Assembly: GCA_964613805.1 (NCBI GenBank)
Contig: CAZTJF010000007.1
Coordinates: 83,700 to 147,699, forward strand
From: XYD12-FULL-36-8 sp964613805
GTDB lineage: Bacteria; Bacteroidota; Ignavibacteria; Ignavibacteriales; Ignavibacteriaceae
Direction: 5' to 3'
Length of the DNA stretch: 64,000 nucleotides
The notes beneath the pieces are model-generated. The model was not told the origin of the DNA and did no database searches. It saw nothing but the letters and a program-made list of their open reading frames with translations. Below are positions 52,506-62,287 of this stretch, piece after piece. Position numbers and translations under genes: made by a program. Position 1 is the first letter of the stretch. Each line of letters starts with the position of its first letter.

Positions 52506-53491
52506 GATTTCAACAACTCATCTAATTTGTAAACATTGTGTATTCCCAAAAGTTTTCTTCTAAAGTAAGATAATGGTGTTTTCCAGTAATATCTTTGCTT
52601 CTCGGTTCCATGCGGATCAATATTCGGGTTAATCTGCAATATCTTCATTTTAATCTCATCAAGTTCTTTAAGATAGGGCTTGTAGAAAAATTCCTTGGCG
52701 CTTTCCGAAATAATTCTTGGACCCAATTGCAATTTCCCATTCGTGTAATACTTCAAATAATGAAAGTGATAGAAAATTACGTCGAACTTCTTTCCAGTTG
52801 TTTTTTCAATACCATAAAATTTTTCTTTGTATTTAAAGAAATTATATTGAGAAATATTCCATCCCGCCAAACCACCGCCGAGATGCTGCAGTTCGTGAAC
52901 TTTTTTGAAGCGGGTTGTCCAATCATCAAGATACATTTGGTCACCAAATTTTCCATCTTCAACGCGATTATAACACCAAATAATACATTGGTTTTTCCAC
53001 CACGTTAATGCTTCCATTCCATATTTATCATTACGAAATGTGATGAACTGCACACAATACTTGCCGCTTTTTTTATCTTCGTTTTTATATTCGGGTGAAA
53101 ATCTGTGTTCGATTATAAGTACAGAATCATTTCCGAACTCATCAAAAATAAACTTAGGAGAATCGTAGAAGAAAACATCGGCATCAAGATAAGTACAGCT
53201 TTCGACTTTATAATTTTTTATCACATAATAAATTGTAGATGGCGTTGCAGTCCAACAATACTCGGCAACCGTTCTTCCGGGTTTTACGCCGAGAAGTTCT
53301 TCGTCCTCAAATTGTTCGAGAGAAATAATGGTAGCACGAGAAAGTTTTAATTTGTTGAGGACGTCATAAGTCTGTTCATCAAAAGCAAAAATATAAAGAT
53401 GGAAATCGCGACAAACTTTTTCTAACGAATAGTATAATGCCAATCCTTTTGATAAATAATTTGTGTTGAACAGTGTGCAAAAATTATACAT
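52502..53491 (-). CDS. GT-A-fold nucleotide-sugar transferase
   Basis: A 329-residue cytoplasmic glycosyltransferase with the pattern YNFCTLFNTNYLSKGLALYYSL and a D103-A-D105 metal motif in YLDADVFFYDSP, as in GT8-like enzymes. The later DQMYLDDWTTRF and HLGGGLAGWNISQY segments are typical of the same group. It is expected to add one sugar to a surface glycan or LPS; donor unknown. It overlaps the WaaE-like gene by ATGA and lies 12 bases downstream of the CgeB-like gene. Confidence 0.82.
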   Translation of the reverse strand: MYNFCTLFNTNYLSKGLALYYSLEKVCRDFHLYIFAFDEQTYDVLNKLKLSRATIISLEQFEDEELLGVKPGRTVAEYCWTATPSTIYYVIKNYKVESCTYLDADVFFYDSPKFIFDEFGNDSVLIIEHRFSPEYKNEDKKSGKYCVQFITFRNDKYGMEALTWWKNQCIIWCYNRVEDGKFGDQMYLDDWTTRFKKVHELQHLGGGLAGWNISQYNFFKYKEKFYGIEKTTGKKFDVIFYHFHYLKYYTNGKLQLGPRIISESAKEFFYKPYLKELDEIKMKILQINPNIDPHGTEKQRYYWKTPLSYFRRKLLGIHNVYKLDELLKS

Positions 53492-53503
53492 GGGGTTTCT
53501 TAT

Positions 53504-54697
53504 TTATTGTAAATGTTTTTTAATAATGCCAATTAATTCTGGTGCACGATGTTCGTATAAATGAGAAGAAAAAGTTTTTTGCTGTCCTTTGTTAGCAATT
53601 GCCTCTCTTTCCTTATCATTATTTAAAAGCCATTTGGCTTTATCAGAACATTCGTTAGCATTGCGATATGTGACAACCTCTTCATCTTCTTTGAAGAAAT
53701 CCTTGATATTTTTTCTCCAATCAGTGAGAAGGCAGCTCCCTGCTCCAGTGGTTTCGAATAACCTCATGTTGGATGCATAGAGAGGTGATGAATCCGCATG
53801 GATATTTAAAACAATTTTAGAGTTTCGGATAACATTATACATTTTTTTGCCATAAACTGTTGGAAGCAGTACTTTTTTTAATTTCAATGAATAAGGAAAG
53901 AGCGGGTATCTTTTTGCTTTTTCTAATTTGGGCGAATACTCATTGGAAAATTGTTTCAGTACATAGTAAACTGGAAATAACAATGTCAACGCTGATTTTT
54001 TAACTAAGTGATGAAGAATATCAGAAAACTCTAATTCATAAGCTGAAGAAAAGATTTTTACATTTGTTGTTTTTACAATTTCTTTGAGCAGCATATTCCG
54101 CTCCATATGAAAACCGATGGCTCGATAAATCTGTCCAATAAAAATAAAATCATATTTGTCGGATAGCAGATTTTCGCTGCCAAGTAGTTTTTTATTAAAG
54201 GAGTGATTCAAGTGTTCGGCTACTTTACCTTGCTCTTTAAGAATCTGTACTGTTTCAGGAGCGCAGGACAATACAAGATCAACATTATTAAATATCTCAG
54301 AGTTGGCAATTGCACTTCCTGACCACAGTATCACTTTTTTGATAGAACTGATTTTCTCTTTTATAAAAAGTAAGAGTTCGAGGTTATAATTATCGTATAA
54401 TAAAACATCGGGTTTAAACTTGTTAAGCATATCTACTATTATATAATTGCTTTCAACTGCGGAAGAATTATTTTCTTTTTGCCAACTTATCAAAAACAAT
54501 GGCAGGTTAATCGGAATGCTCAGTACTTCAATTTCATGCTTTGTTAATGCATCTTCCCAGCCAGATGCCCATATAGAAGCGTAATTATCCACTATTTCTT
54601 TTTGTTCCAAAAAATTTTTTTCATCTAATCCTGGAAATGACTCATACAAGTATTTAACTGTCGCTTCATACAATTCAGTTAATATTGCAATTTTCAT
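53504..54697 (-). CDS. CgeB-like family 1 glycosyltransferase
   Basis: A 397-residue GT-B-type protein. The C-terminal third (YGKKMYNVIRNSKIVLNIHAD, SNMRLFETTGAGSCLLTDW, DKAKWLLNNDKEREAIA) matches the Glyco_trans_1_2/CgeB pattern, including the retaining-type E in RLFETTGAG. The N-terminal half is a Rossmann-like domain (KFKPDVLLYDNYN). It likely transfers a sugar in the surface-polysaccharide pathway. It lies 18 bases after the methyltransferase gene on the same strand. Confidence 0.83.
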   Translation of the reverse strand: MKIAILTELYEATVKYLYESFPGLDEKNFLEQKEIVDNYASIWASGWEDALTKHEIEVLSIPINLPLFLISWQKENNSSAVESNYIIVDMLNKFKPDVLLYDNYNLELLLFIKEKISSIKKVILWSGSAIANSEIFNNVDLVLSCAPETVQILKEQGKVAEHLNHSFNKKLLGSENLLSDKYDFIFIGQIYRAIGFHMERNMLLKEIVKTTNVKIFSSAYELEFSDILHHLVKKSALTLLFPVYYVLKQFSNEYSPKLEKAKRYPLFPYSLKLKKVLLPTVYGKKMYNVIRNSKIVLNIHADSSPLYASNMRLFETTGAGSCLLTDWRKNIKDFFKEDEEVVTYRNANECSDKAKWLLNNDKEREAIANKGQQKTFSSHLYEHRAPELIGIIKKHLQ

Positions 54698-54715
54698 GTA
54701 GTAATTGTGCAGTGA

Positions 54716-55372
54716 TTAAATGCTTAGACAATTATCTTTTCGATAAAAAACGCTTGTGGATTTATAGTGAAAAGATCCAGGAGCTATTCCCCAAAAAATA
54801 ATTTGCTTAAATCCTTTTTCAAACAAGAACTTAATTCCCTCAGCATATTCTTCCCGGTCAGAGTCATCTAAAATTATAACGCCGTCTTCGGTAATATTAT
54901 CATGACAATTCTTGATACAATTTACTCTATCCTCTGCATCAACAATAATAACATGATATTTTTCGCTTGTAGATTTTATGGTTCGGCAATAATCTCCATC
55001 TTCATTTATTTTTTTAAAGATGATTTCAGCATTATTACCCAGACGATTTTTTATCTTATCAAACCACGTTTTATTATGTTCAACAGCAATCGCTTTTTTG
55101 ACTCTTTGTGAGTAATAAATAGTTGAGTTGCCGCTGCCATACTCGAATAACAGCATATTTTTGTTCAGTCTTTCGGATAAAAATGAAATAGCCGGATAAG
55201 AAAGCCAGGGAATTGGCTCTCCATTTTTATCTAATGGCTCTTTAGAAAGAAAAGATTTGATCCAGCCTGTTTCCACCAAATAACCATTGTGCCTTGAGAA
55301 GAGCAATGCTCTTACCAAACTCGGCTCAAATATTAGTTGAAAGAGGGTTTTTATTTTATCCAGTAGTGTCAT
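54716..55372 (-). CDS. SAM-dependent methyltransferase-like protein of the glycan locus
   Basis: A 218-residue class I methyltransferase-like protein. Motif I is LFEYGSGNSTIYYSQ, followed by IAVEHNKTWFDKI and YHVIIVDAEDRVNCI, with a late VIILDDSDREEY. The N-terminal 40 residues are hydrophobic or basic and may attach to the membrane. It overlaps the flippase gene by 17 bases. FkbM-type O-methylation of a glycan is possible; substrate unknown. Confidence 0.78.
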   Translation of the reverse strand: MTLLDKIKTLFQLIFEPSLVRALLFSRHNGYLVETGWIKSFLSKEPLDKNGEPIPWLSYPAISFLSERLNKNMLLFEYGSGNSTIYYSQRVKKAIAVEHNKTWFDKIKNRLGNNAEIIFKKINEDGDYCRTIKSTSEKYHVIIVDAEDRVNCIKNCHDNITEDGVIILDDSDREEYAEGIKFLFEKGFKQIIFWGIAPGSFHYKSTSVFYRKDNCLSI

Positions 55373-56696
55373 TATTGCTTTTTAAATAATCAAAAATTGA
55401 AATTAAAAAAATAGACTTAAACATCATTACTATTTGTTCACGTGTATTTTTCCAAAGAACCAATGAAAATGTTGCAATTGAATATGAAATCAATGTTGCA
55501 AATGCAGAACCAATTATTCCAATCCGAGGAATGAGAATTAAATTCAAAATCACATTTGTTATCATTCCAATTAGAGTTCGGTAGAAAGATATTTTTGTGA
55601 GGTTTTCTGCCACTAAAAATTGACTGCTTGCAACACCCAAATAAGTTGCGATGGTAGACCAAATGTATATCTGAAGAACTGGGACGGCAGATATAAATTT
55701 AGAACCATATAGTAGGGCGATAATTTGTGGAGCAAAAATCGTGATAGGCAGAGCAATTCCAATTGATATCCATGCTGTTAAATTGTAGAGCTGCTGCAAT
55801 CTATGTTTATAAATCTCCTCGCCTTTTTTCTTTGCATTTATAATAGCTGGAAATACTGAGGTAGCAAGCGCCATCGGTATGAAATAAAAAGATTCGCAAA
55901 TTTTTACTGCAGAAGCATAAAAGCCAAGCTCGCTATCGCTTAACATTTTTTTGATCATAATTTGATCAATCTTCATGTAAACCGCAATTACCAAGCTGCT
56001 TAAAATTAATGGGTAAGAATCTTTAATTAATTTTTTTGCAAGATCGAAATTAAACTGCCATTTTATTCTACCGTATTTTATTTTTTTATATGTAAAATAA
56101 AGTCCTATTGCAAGTAGAAAAGATTCAAGAGCGATAATAATTGCAAAATAAATTAGCTCTGCTTTAAAATAAATCAGTAGAACTTTTATTATGGAAGTAA
56201 GAATGAAACTGACAAATTGAGAATAAACCACATACTTGGACTGAACCCTCGCCTGAAAATAATAATCAATTACATTAAAACTTTGAAAAAAAACAGAAGA
56301 AGAAATCACTAAAATTAGTATTGAAGTAAACAAATCTTCTCCAGTAGAGAATACGGCAGCAATAATTAGTGAGAATGTAACGGCAGATGATATTATTCTC
56401 ATGTAGAATCCGGTTCCCAGCAGCAAGTTCTCTTTGTCACTGTCTGCAACCAATTCTCTAACAAGAATGTTTTCTAATCCTAATGAAGCTAAACTTGAGA
56501 AAATACTAAAATAGCTTATCGCATAACTTAAAAGTCCAAACTTGTCCGGACCTAAATATCTGACCAGATAAATGGTAATTAAGAAATTAACACTTATCCG
56601 GATTATCCTTTCGCTTAAAAGCCACGCTGTATTTTCCGTATAACGGTTTGTGCTCAGTGAAGAAAGACTAAGTAATATTTTTTTAAGAGATATCAA
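55356..56696 (-). CDS. Wzx-type polysaccharide flippase (MOP superfamily)
   Basis: A 446-residue integral membrane protein with 12-14 helices, the size and pattern of Wzx/RfbX flippases. Typical sequences are the N-terminal TAWLLSERIIRISVNFL, YLGPDKFGLLSYAISYFSIF, LGLENILVREL, the central PLILSSLVIAVYMKIDQIM, GFYASAVKICESFYFIP and VLQIYIWSTIATYLGV. It would move the lipid-linked glycan unit to the periplasmic face. It heads the minus-strand run down to nadK. No obvious wzy polymerase follows; the 57686 membrane protein is another candidate for a polymerase or transferase. Confidence 0.9.
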   Translation of the reverse strand: MISLKKILLSLSSLSTNRYTENTAWLLSERIIRISVNFLITIYLVRYLGPDKFGLLSYAISYFSIFSSLASLGLENILVRELVADSDKENLLLGTGFYMRIISSAVTFSLIIAAVFSTGEDLFTSILILVISSSVFFQSFNVIDYYFQARVQSKYVVYSQFVSFILTSIIKVLLIYFKAELIYFAIIIALESFLLAIGLYFTYKKIKYGRIKWQFNFDLAKKLIKDSYPLILSSLVIAVYMKIDQIMIKKMLSDSELGFYASAVKICESFYFIPMALATSVFPAIINAKKKGEEIYKHRLQQLYNLTAWISIGIALPITIFAPQIIALLYGSKFISAVPVLQIYIWSTIATYLGVASSQFLVAENLTKISFYRTLIGMITNVILNLILIPRIGIIGSAFATLISYSIATFSLVLWKNTREQIVMMFKSIFLISIFDYLKSNNDTTG

Positions 56697-56810
56697 TTGA
56701 AATATGAATGTGTCGGCTATAAAAACTTATCTATTAACTTTTTCTCTTTATTTTAACTTAACTAATTTAATTAAAGAAATATTCATCTTTTAGAGTAATT
56801 TGCCGTTTAC

Positions 56811-57695
56811 ATGAAATATATCATCGTTACAAACACAATAAATCGTCCTGTTACGTTGGTTGAAAGAAGTCTCAGGGCATCATTAAATCAAAAAATTCCC
56901 CCAATAAAAGTTATTCTGATTGATCAGAATAGAACTCCAATCAAACTTCCTAAAGACATTGCAGAAAATTCTCTGTTTCAAGTACAAAAAGTTGATTATC
57001 TATCCGTTTCAGCCGCAAGGAACAATTTGAATTTTCCTTCTGAAACCGAATGGATATTCTTTTGCGATGACGATGGTTATCCGTGTGAAGATTATTCGGA
57101 AAGATTACTGAGAATTATATCTGAAAATGCAAACTTAGAAATTTTAGCCGGCAGCATTGTTCGTGATGATAATAATGAGTTTTACAGTTTACGCCACAAA
57201 AAAGGCGGCAGCTTAAAGTATTTTAGAAATACAAAAAATCTTATGGGATCAAATTTTGTAATTAAGGTTGATACTTTTTTAAACTTGGGAAAGTTTGATG
57301 AAAACTTTGGTGTGGGTTCTTATTGGGGAAGCAGTGAAGAAACAGATTTTTGCTGGAATGCATATTTCAACAACGTTAAGATGGAATATTTTCCTGAACT
57401 AAAGGTTTATCACGTCCCTCCATTTAATGAATCTGTAAACGGCGGATTTATTAAAGCATTTTATTATGGAGTCGGAAAAGGAGCGCTGGTAGCAAAGTGG
57501 ATTTTTATTAAAAGGGAACCTAAAGTGATTTATGAGTTCATAGAGATGCTGGTTGTCCCTCTTCTCCAGTCAGCAAGAGGCATTTTAACACTTAAACCTC
57601 AATTAATTGTAACCAATTTTATTTCTTTGTATGGGAGAATCTTTGGGGTGATTAAATTTTTGATTGGTCAGAAAACAGATTCAAATTATAAATGA
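56811..57695 (+). CDS. Family 2 glycosyltransferase
   Basis: A 294-residue GT2 enzyme: YIIVTNTINRPVTLVERSL, VILIDQNRTP, an acidic D86-D87-D88 cluster in FFCDDDGYP, and a later GVGSYWGSSEETDFCWNAYFN acceptor-side motif with ED-like acids. A C-terminal hydrophobic stretch may bind the membrane. It is a lone plus-strand gene among minus-strand genes, and its last 10 bases overlap the end of the convergent gene at 57686. Confidence 0.88.
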   Translation: MKYIIVTNTINRPVTLVERSLRASLNQKIPPIKVILIDQNRTPIKLPKDIAENSLFQVQKVDYLSVSAARNNLNFPSETEWIFFCDDDGYPCEDYSERLLRIISENANLEILAGSIVRDDNNEFYSLRHKKGGSLKYFRNTKNLMGSNFVIKVDTFLNLGKFDENFGVGSYWGSSEETDFCWNAYFNNVKMEYFPELKVYHVPPFNESVNGGFIKAFYYGVGKGALVAKWIFIKREPKVIYEFIEMLVVPLLQSARGILTLKPQLIVTNFISLYGRIFGVIKFLIGQKTDSNYK

Positions 57696-59494
57696 TTTAC
57701 ATTAACTATTTTGAATACCTTAAATAATAAGTTGAGATCGTTTATTCTCCTCTCACCAATAAGGGTGAGATTTCTATCAGCCAATAGCTTACTTATTTTA
57801 TCGGAATGAAGTGCAAAGGATTCAGTTATTTCGATATCGGTATTGTTTTCTCCTGGAGAAATAGTCAACAAATGTGTTCCATCGTTTAATTTTTTATACT
57901 TATCAGGTGAAACAACTCCGATAAATTCCCCAAAACTTTTTCGAGGACCTAATTCTAACTCAATTAACGCTGGAGAAATGAAATTTCCAATACCTCCAAT
58001 GACCGCAATTTTATCACTGCTTGTAATTTGATTTCTCACAAATTCAAATCCGTTAGACAAATCATTACTTTTAGTATAGATATTGAAGGCATGCTGATAA
58101 AAAATAGTTCCATTAAGAGTACTATTAAATAACATTATTCCAGCAATAATAAAGGTTATCGAAAATAAGTATGTTGCTGAGAGTCGAAAATCAATCCTTT
58201 TGAACCAACGATTCAGCTCTAAAGATATTACCAACCACAGTGGAATGAGTGCGAGGAAGATAAATCTAGTACTCTTGTAGGGATGAGAGACAACAAAAAG
58301 TGTTTGAATTACCGATGTAATTATTAAAAATTTTATGATTGGAATTTGCTTTCGGTAATTTATTATGGCAATAAAAAACACAAATAATCCAACAAAAAAG
58401 ATTATATCATTTGAAAAGTATTCTTTTCTTAAAACATTAAAGTAATATGGAATACTGCTGAAAAAATTAATTTCTTCGGTTGATCTATTAATAACCAAAC
58501 CAAAAAATTCCTTTATATGGTTGGGATATGGAATTGCAAACCATATTATCAATGGAATTACAAAATATGTGATAAGTGGTTTTATCCTATAATCTTTACT
58601 AAAAATCTTCGCATACTCTTTTCTCTTCTTTTTATACTCAACCCATAGTTTGATAAGCAATAAATATAAAACCAGATAGCCGGTATTGCCTATTGAATGA
58701 ATAGATATTTTTTTGTCAAATATATTTATTTCAAAACCACCCGTCAAAATTATAAACGAAATGAAAATAAAGTATAGAAAAAGCAATTTCCCAGTCAATC
58801 TTGAGAAAATTATTTTTGTAAACTTTAATAAACCCACAAAATGTTCTTTTGGCGTCCAGTTTAACGTATAAAGCAAATATTCATTTATTATAATTGGAAT
58901 CGCCACAAGTAAAAAATAATTGTACTTGGTAAAAAAAAGCATGGTTAGTGAAACCGAAAATAAAACTGCATGTTTATGGGATTTAGAATCATTCATCAAC
59001 AGATAGCTTGTTAATACAATCAATTGTATTAAACTTCCGAATATTTCTGTCATAGGAAGTGAAGAATATGCAAGATACATAGGCGATGAAATAAAAAACA
59101 TTATGAATACGCTGCTCGGTATAGCGGCATGGTTCTTTATCAGTTTAAAGATATAAAAGATTGATAGCAAGCCAGCTAACATAAATCCAATTAAACTGCT
59201 AACCGCTGCCCCCTCCCACCTAGAACCAATTATTAAATGAAGGGGCAGTTGATATAAATAATACATAAATGGCCAAAGCCCTTCAGACCATATGGACCAT
59301 AAAAACATGGGGAGATTAAATTGGCTTAAGTAATAATACAACCTCCATCCATATAACGAGTGTGTAGCCGGATCCCAAAGTGGCAGGAGATGCTGATATT
59401 GCACCACTATTATTGTGCTCAGAGCAATTTTAACACATAGATAAACAAATAAAATGAAAACAACTACAAAAGAAAAATATTTTGTGGCTTTCAA
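57686..59494 (-). CDS. Large multi-pass membrane protein, probable GT-C glycosyltransferase
   Basis: A 602-residue protein with about 11-13 transmembrane helices and a soluble C-terminal portion. After the first helix comes PLWDPATHSLYGW; an Asp at this place (D41) with nearby His is the pattern of GT-C enzymes (PMT/ArnT/GT39-like) that use lipid-phosphate sugars. The C-terminal segment from about 480 resembles periplasmic domains of such enzymes. It could also be an O-antigen polymerase. No precise family recognised. The end overlaps the convergent GT2 gene by 10 bases. Confidence 0.7.
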   Translation of the reverse strand: MKATKYFSFVVVFILFVYLCVKIALSTIIVVQYQHLLPLWDPATHSLYGWRLYYYLSQFNLPMFLWSIWSEGLWPFMYYLYQLPLHLIIGSRWEGAAVSSLIGFMLAGLLSIFYIFKLIKNHAAIPSSVFIMFFISSPMYLAYSSLPMTEIFGSLIQLIVLTSYLLMNDSKSHKHAVLFSVSLTMLFFTKYNYFLLVAIPIIINEYLLYTLNWTPKEHFVGLLKFTKIIFSRLTGKLLFLYFIFISFIILTGGFEINIFDKKISIHSIGNTGYLVLYLLLIKLWVEYKKKRKEYAKIFSKDYRIKPLITYFVIPLIIWFAIPYPNHIKEFFGLVINRSTEEINFFSSIPYYFNVLRKEYFSNDIIFFVGLFVFFIAIINYRKQIPIIKFLIITSVIQTLFVVSHPYKSTRFIFLALIPLWLVISLELNRWFKRIDFRLSATYLFSITFIIAGIMLFNSTLNGTIFYQHAFNIYTKSNDLSNGFEFVRNQITSSDKIAVIGGIGNFISPALIELELGPRKSFGEFIGVVSPDKYKKLNDGTHLLTISPGENNTDIEITESFALHSDKISKLLADRNLTLIGERRINDLNLLFKVFKIVNVNHL

Positions 59495-59505
59495 TGTCTA
59501 ACCTA

Positions 59506-60285
59506 TTAAAGTTGCATGGTGTTATATTTCATCCACTTTAATTTTCTCAGAAAACTTTTACCACCAATTATTAAAAAAACCTGCCGACAAAAAAATAATA
59601 TTACCCTCACACTTAAACCCCAAATATTTTTTACTGTTAAATAATTATTCTCTTGAAGGGATCTTGCACATTCTTTAATCCCAGAATATTCTGAAGTATG
59701 AGATATGCCCATTCCACCCATTTGAACGACTGGACTCGAATCTAAATAAAGCCCCACGAACCCTCCTTTTTCCATTCTCAAAATGAAGTCATAATCCATA
59801 GCTATTTTATATACAGGATTAAAGCTCCCGATTGTATTAAATATTTTACTTCTCACAATCATAGACGGATGGAGATATTTTATTCCTCTAGCAATATTTT
59901 TTACTTTTGGTTTCATTAACAGAATATCGCCGAAAGCATCTTTGTATAAAATATTCGAATGAACAAAAGAATATCCTGGTGACTCTTTAAGAATTTTAAT
60001 TCCTTCTTTAATATAATTTGGGTTAATAAGAACATCTCCGCTGTTGAGAAACATTATTAAATCCCCTGAAGCAATCTTGATACCCTTATTAAATGCATCA
60101 GCAATTCCATTATCTTTTTCACTTATTGATTTGCCTTTATACGACTTTAATAACTCTCTTGTCTCATTGCAATCACCACCGTTTATAACAACAGATTCTA
60201 CAAAATCATAATTTGGAATTGAATCAAGCGTGAGCTTCAACTCAGAAAAATTATTGTATGTTATTGTAACTATGGAGATTTTCAT
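59506..60285 (-). CDS. Family 2 glycosyltransferase (colanic-acid type)
   Basis: A 259-residue GT2 enzyme with the start ISIVTITYNNFSELKLTLDSI, VINGGDCNETRELL, SEKDNGIADAFNKGI and the MFLNSGD metal-binding region, a layout seen in colanic acid and O-antigen glycosyltransferases. It is 11 bases upstream of the GT-C-like gene and 2 bases downstream of the methyltransferase gene, so these three minus-strand genes are probably one operon. Sugar specificity unknown. Confidence 0.9.
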   Translation of the reverse strand: MKISIVTITYNNFSELKLTLDSIPNYDFVESVVINGGDCNETRELLKSYKGKSISEKDNGIADAFNKGIKIASGDLIMFLNSGDVLINPNYIKEGIKILKESPGYSFVHSNILYKDAFGDILLMKPKVKNIARGIKYLHPSMIVRSKIFNTIGSFNPVYKIAMDYDFILRMEKGGFVGLYLDSSPVVQMGGMGISHTSEYSGIKECARSLQENNYLTVKNIWGLSVRVILFFCRQVFLIIGGKSFLRKLKWMKYNTMQL

Positions 60286-60287
60286 AA

Positions 60288-61040
60288 TTAATTTTTAATT
60301 GGTGTTTCATTCTTACCAAGGAAAAAATTCGTTTCAAGCTGATAGGCGATCGGATATTCTAAAAATTGCTTTTCGTAAGTCTTTACTTTTTTAATGAGAA
60401 GAAAAATACTCCACGCTGCATCTGGAAATAATTTGGCACATGGTTTTGCTAAAAAAGCTGGCAGCGGATAAAAATTGCTCCCACCAAATAATTGCAGTTC
60501 GTAGCCACTGGGAAAGCATGAGTTAAGAAGTTTAAGCAAATCTTTCTTTGTATAACCACGAACATGTGCGCTGTTATTTTGAATTGTTGATGGTTGTTCT
60601 CCAAATAAAAGCAGCAATCTGTTGTGCATGGAAGCCAGATTTGGAACACCAATTATTAAGCTTCCACCTATTTTCAGGGTTCTCGAAATTTCATGGAGCA
60701 GCCAGAAAACTTCCTTCACATGCTCCATAATCTGATTGGCGATAATGACATCAATGCTTTCATCTGCAAATGGCAGTTTTTCGCTCTCAATATTAATTGA
60801 ATGCACATTTATACGCAATTGCCTAAGCTCTTCTGCATATGGATCATACAATTCTATCCCGTGCAGTTCCGCTTTTTGATAATACTTTTTTGCAATTAAA
60901 AGATCATCCCCGTGACCTGCCCCGATATCCAATACAACTTTGTAATTATCTTTTGCAATTTCCGAAAAGAATCTTTCAATTTGGTGACGCCCATAATTTA
61001 GTGAGCGATCGATTAAGTTATTTAAGCGCGGTTTCTTCAA
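60288..61040 (-). CDS. Class I SAM-dependent methyltransferase
   Basis: A 250-residue methyltransferase. Motif I is VVLDIGAGHGDDLLIA (36-50), motif II is near LPFADESIDVIIANQIMEHV, and the next segment is SRTLKIGGSLIIGVPN. This is the UbiE/Methyltransf_11 layout used by many O- and N-methyltransferases in glycan loci. It opens the minus-strand three-gene unit 60288-57686; the upstream gap of about 134 bases is a divergent promoter region shared with the GT4 gene. Confidence 0.9.
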   Translation of the reverse strand: MKKPRLNNLIDRSLNYGRHQIERFFSEIAKDNYKVVLDIGAGHGDDLLIAKKYYQKAELHGIELYDPYAEELRQLRINVHSINIESEKLPFADESIDVIIANQIMEHVKEVFWLLHEISRTLKIGGSLIIGVPNLASMHNRLLLLFGEQPSTIQNNSAHVRGYTKKDLLKLLNSCFPSGYELQLFGGSNFYPLPAFLAKPCAKLFPDAAWSIFLLIKKVKTYEKQFLEYPIAYQLETNFFLGKNETPIKN

Positions 61041-61174
61041 AATAATTATTGATTAAGGTGATTCATCACAATAAAATAATCCCCACCTAAATATAAAGAT
61101 TTTAGCGACTTGTAGTTTGGGAGTGTACCTTAATCATAAAAAACATATTTTTACCGTGTTTATTAAAGACTAAC

Positions 61175-62287
61175 ATGAAAATTGCTATAGTACACGATTG
61201 GTTTACAACTTACGCCGGTTCTGAAAGATGCGTGGAGTCTTTCACCAACCTTTGGAAGGATGCTGATATTTTTTCCATAGTTGATTTCTTAAACGATAAA
61301 GACAGACAGGTAATCTTAAAAGGGAAAAAGGCAAAAACCACCTTTATACAGAATCTTCCACTGGCGAGTAAATATCATCGGCATTATTTCCCAGTTTTTT
61401 CTCTTGCAATTGAACAGCTTGATCTTTCGGGATATGATTTAATCATATCAAGCTCACACGCATTCGCTAAAGGTGCGCTAACCAATACAAGTCAGCTTCA
61501 CATTTGTTATTGCCACACACCAATTAGATATGCTTGGGATCTTACCAACCAATATTTTGATAAAAAGTTAATAAGCAGAGTGCAAAAATTTGTTTTACGA
61601 CCGGTTCTGCATAATATCAGAATATGGGACGTTGTTTCTGCAAACCGCGTTGACCACTTTGTGGCAAATTCTAATTTTATTGCAGGACGAATAAATAAAA
61701 TCTATAGAAGAGAAGCAGAAGTAATTTATCCACCGGTTGATACAGCCAAATTCTCCCTTGAAACGAAAAAAGAAAATTATTATTTGACTGCATCACGATT
61801 CGTCCCATACAAAAAAATTGATCTGATTGCTGAAGCATTTTCTAAAATGTCTGATAAAAAGTTAATAATTATTGGCGAAGGTTCAGACGAGCAAAAAATC
61901 AAAGCAAAATGCACTAAGAATGTGGAAATGCTCGGTTACAAAGAAGTCGATGATCTTGCAAAATATATGGGAAAAGCGCGTGCTTTTGTTTTTGCTGCCG
62001 AAGAAGATTTTGGAATATCTGTAATCGAGGCATTAAGCTGCGGAACACCCGTAATTGCTTTAAATAAAGGCGGCACCGCTGAAACTATAATTGATGGCAA
62101 ATATGGAATTCACTTTTCGGAACAAACAGCTGATGACATTGTGGCGGCTGTGGAAAGATTTGAAAAAAACAAGTCGTTTGATCCACAAACATTAAGTGAT
62201 TATGCTAAGCAATTTGATAGAAAGATATTTGAAAAAAAGCTTGAATCATTTGTAAAAAATAAATGTGGTGAGTTTTTTAAGAGATGA
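61175..62287 (+). CDS. Family 4 glycosyltransferase
   Basis: A 370-residue GT-B retaining glycosyltransferase. The N-terminal KIAIVHDWFTTYAGSERCVESF is a common start in this group; the C-terminal donor domain has ASRFVPYKKIDLIAEAF, IIGEGSDEQKIK and the E-x7-E motif in AAEEDFGISVIEALSCGTPVI. It overlaps the next gene, the initiating phosphoglycosyltransferase, by ATGA, so it probably adds an early sugar of the repeat unit. Confidence 0.94.
   Translation: MKIAIVHDWFTTYAGSERCVESFTNLWKDADIFSIVDFLNDKDRQVILKGKKAKTTFIQNLPLASKYHRHYFPVFSLAIEQLDLSGYDLIISSSHAFAKGALTNTSQLHICYCHTPIRYAWDLTNQYFDKKLISRVQKFVLRPVLHNIRIWDVVSANRVDHFVANSNFIAGRINKIYRREAEVIYPPVDTAKFSLETKKENYYLTASRFVPYKKIDLIAEAFSKMSDKKLIIIGEGSDEQKIKAKCTKNVEMLGYKEVDDLAKYMGKARAFVFAAEEDFGISVIEALSCGTPVIALNKGGTAETIIDGKYGIHFSEQTADDIVAAVERFEKNKSFDPQTLSDYAKQFDRKIFEKKLESFVKNKCGEFFKR

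Noticed and set aside
52595..53008. 137-codon plus-strand frame inside the GT-A glycosyltransferase
   Set aside because: The minus-strand glycosyltransferase has a clear DAD motif and ATGA coupling; the antisense frame shows no domain.
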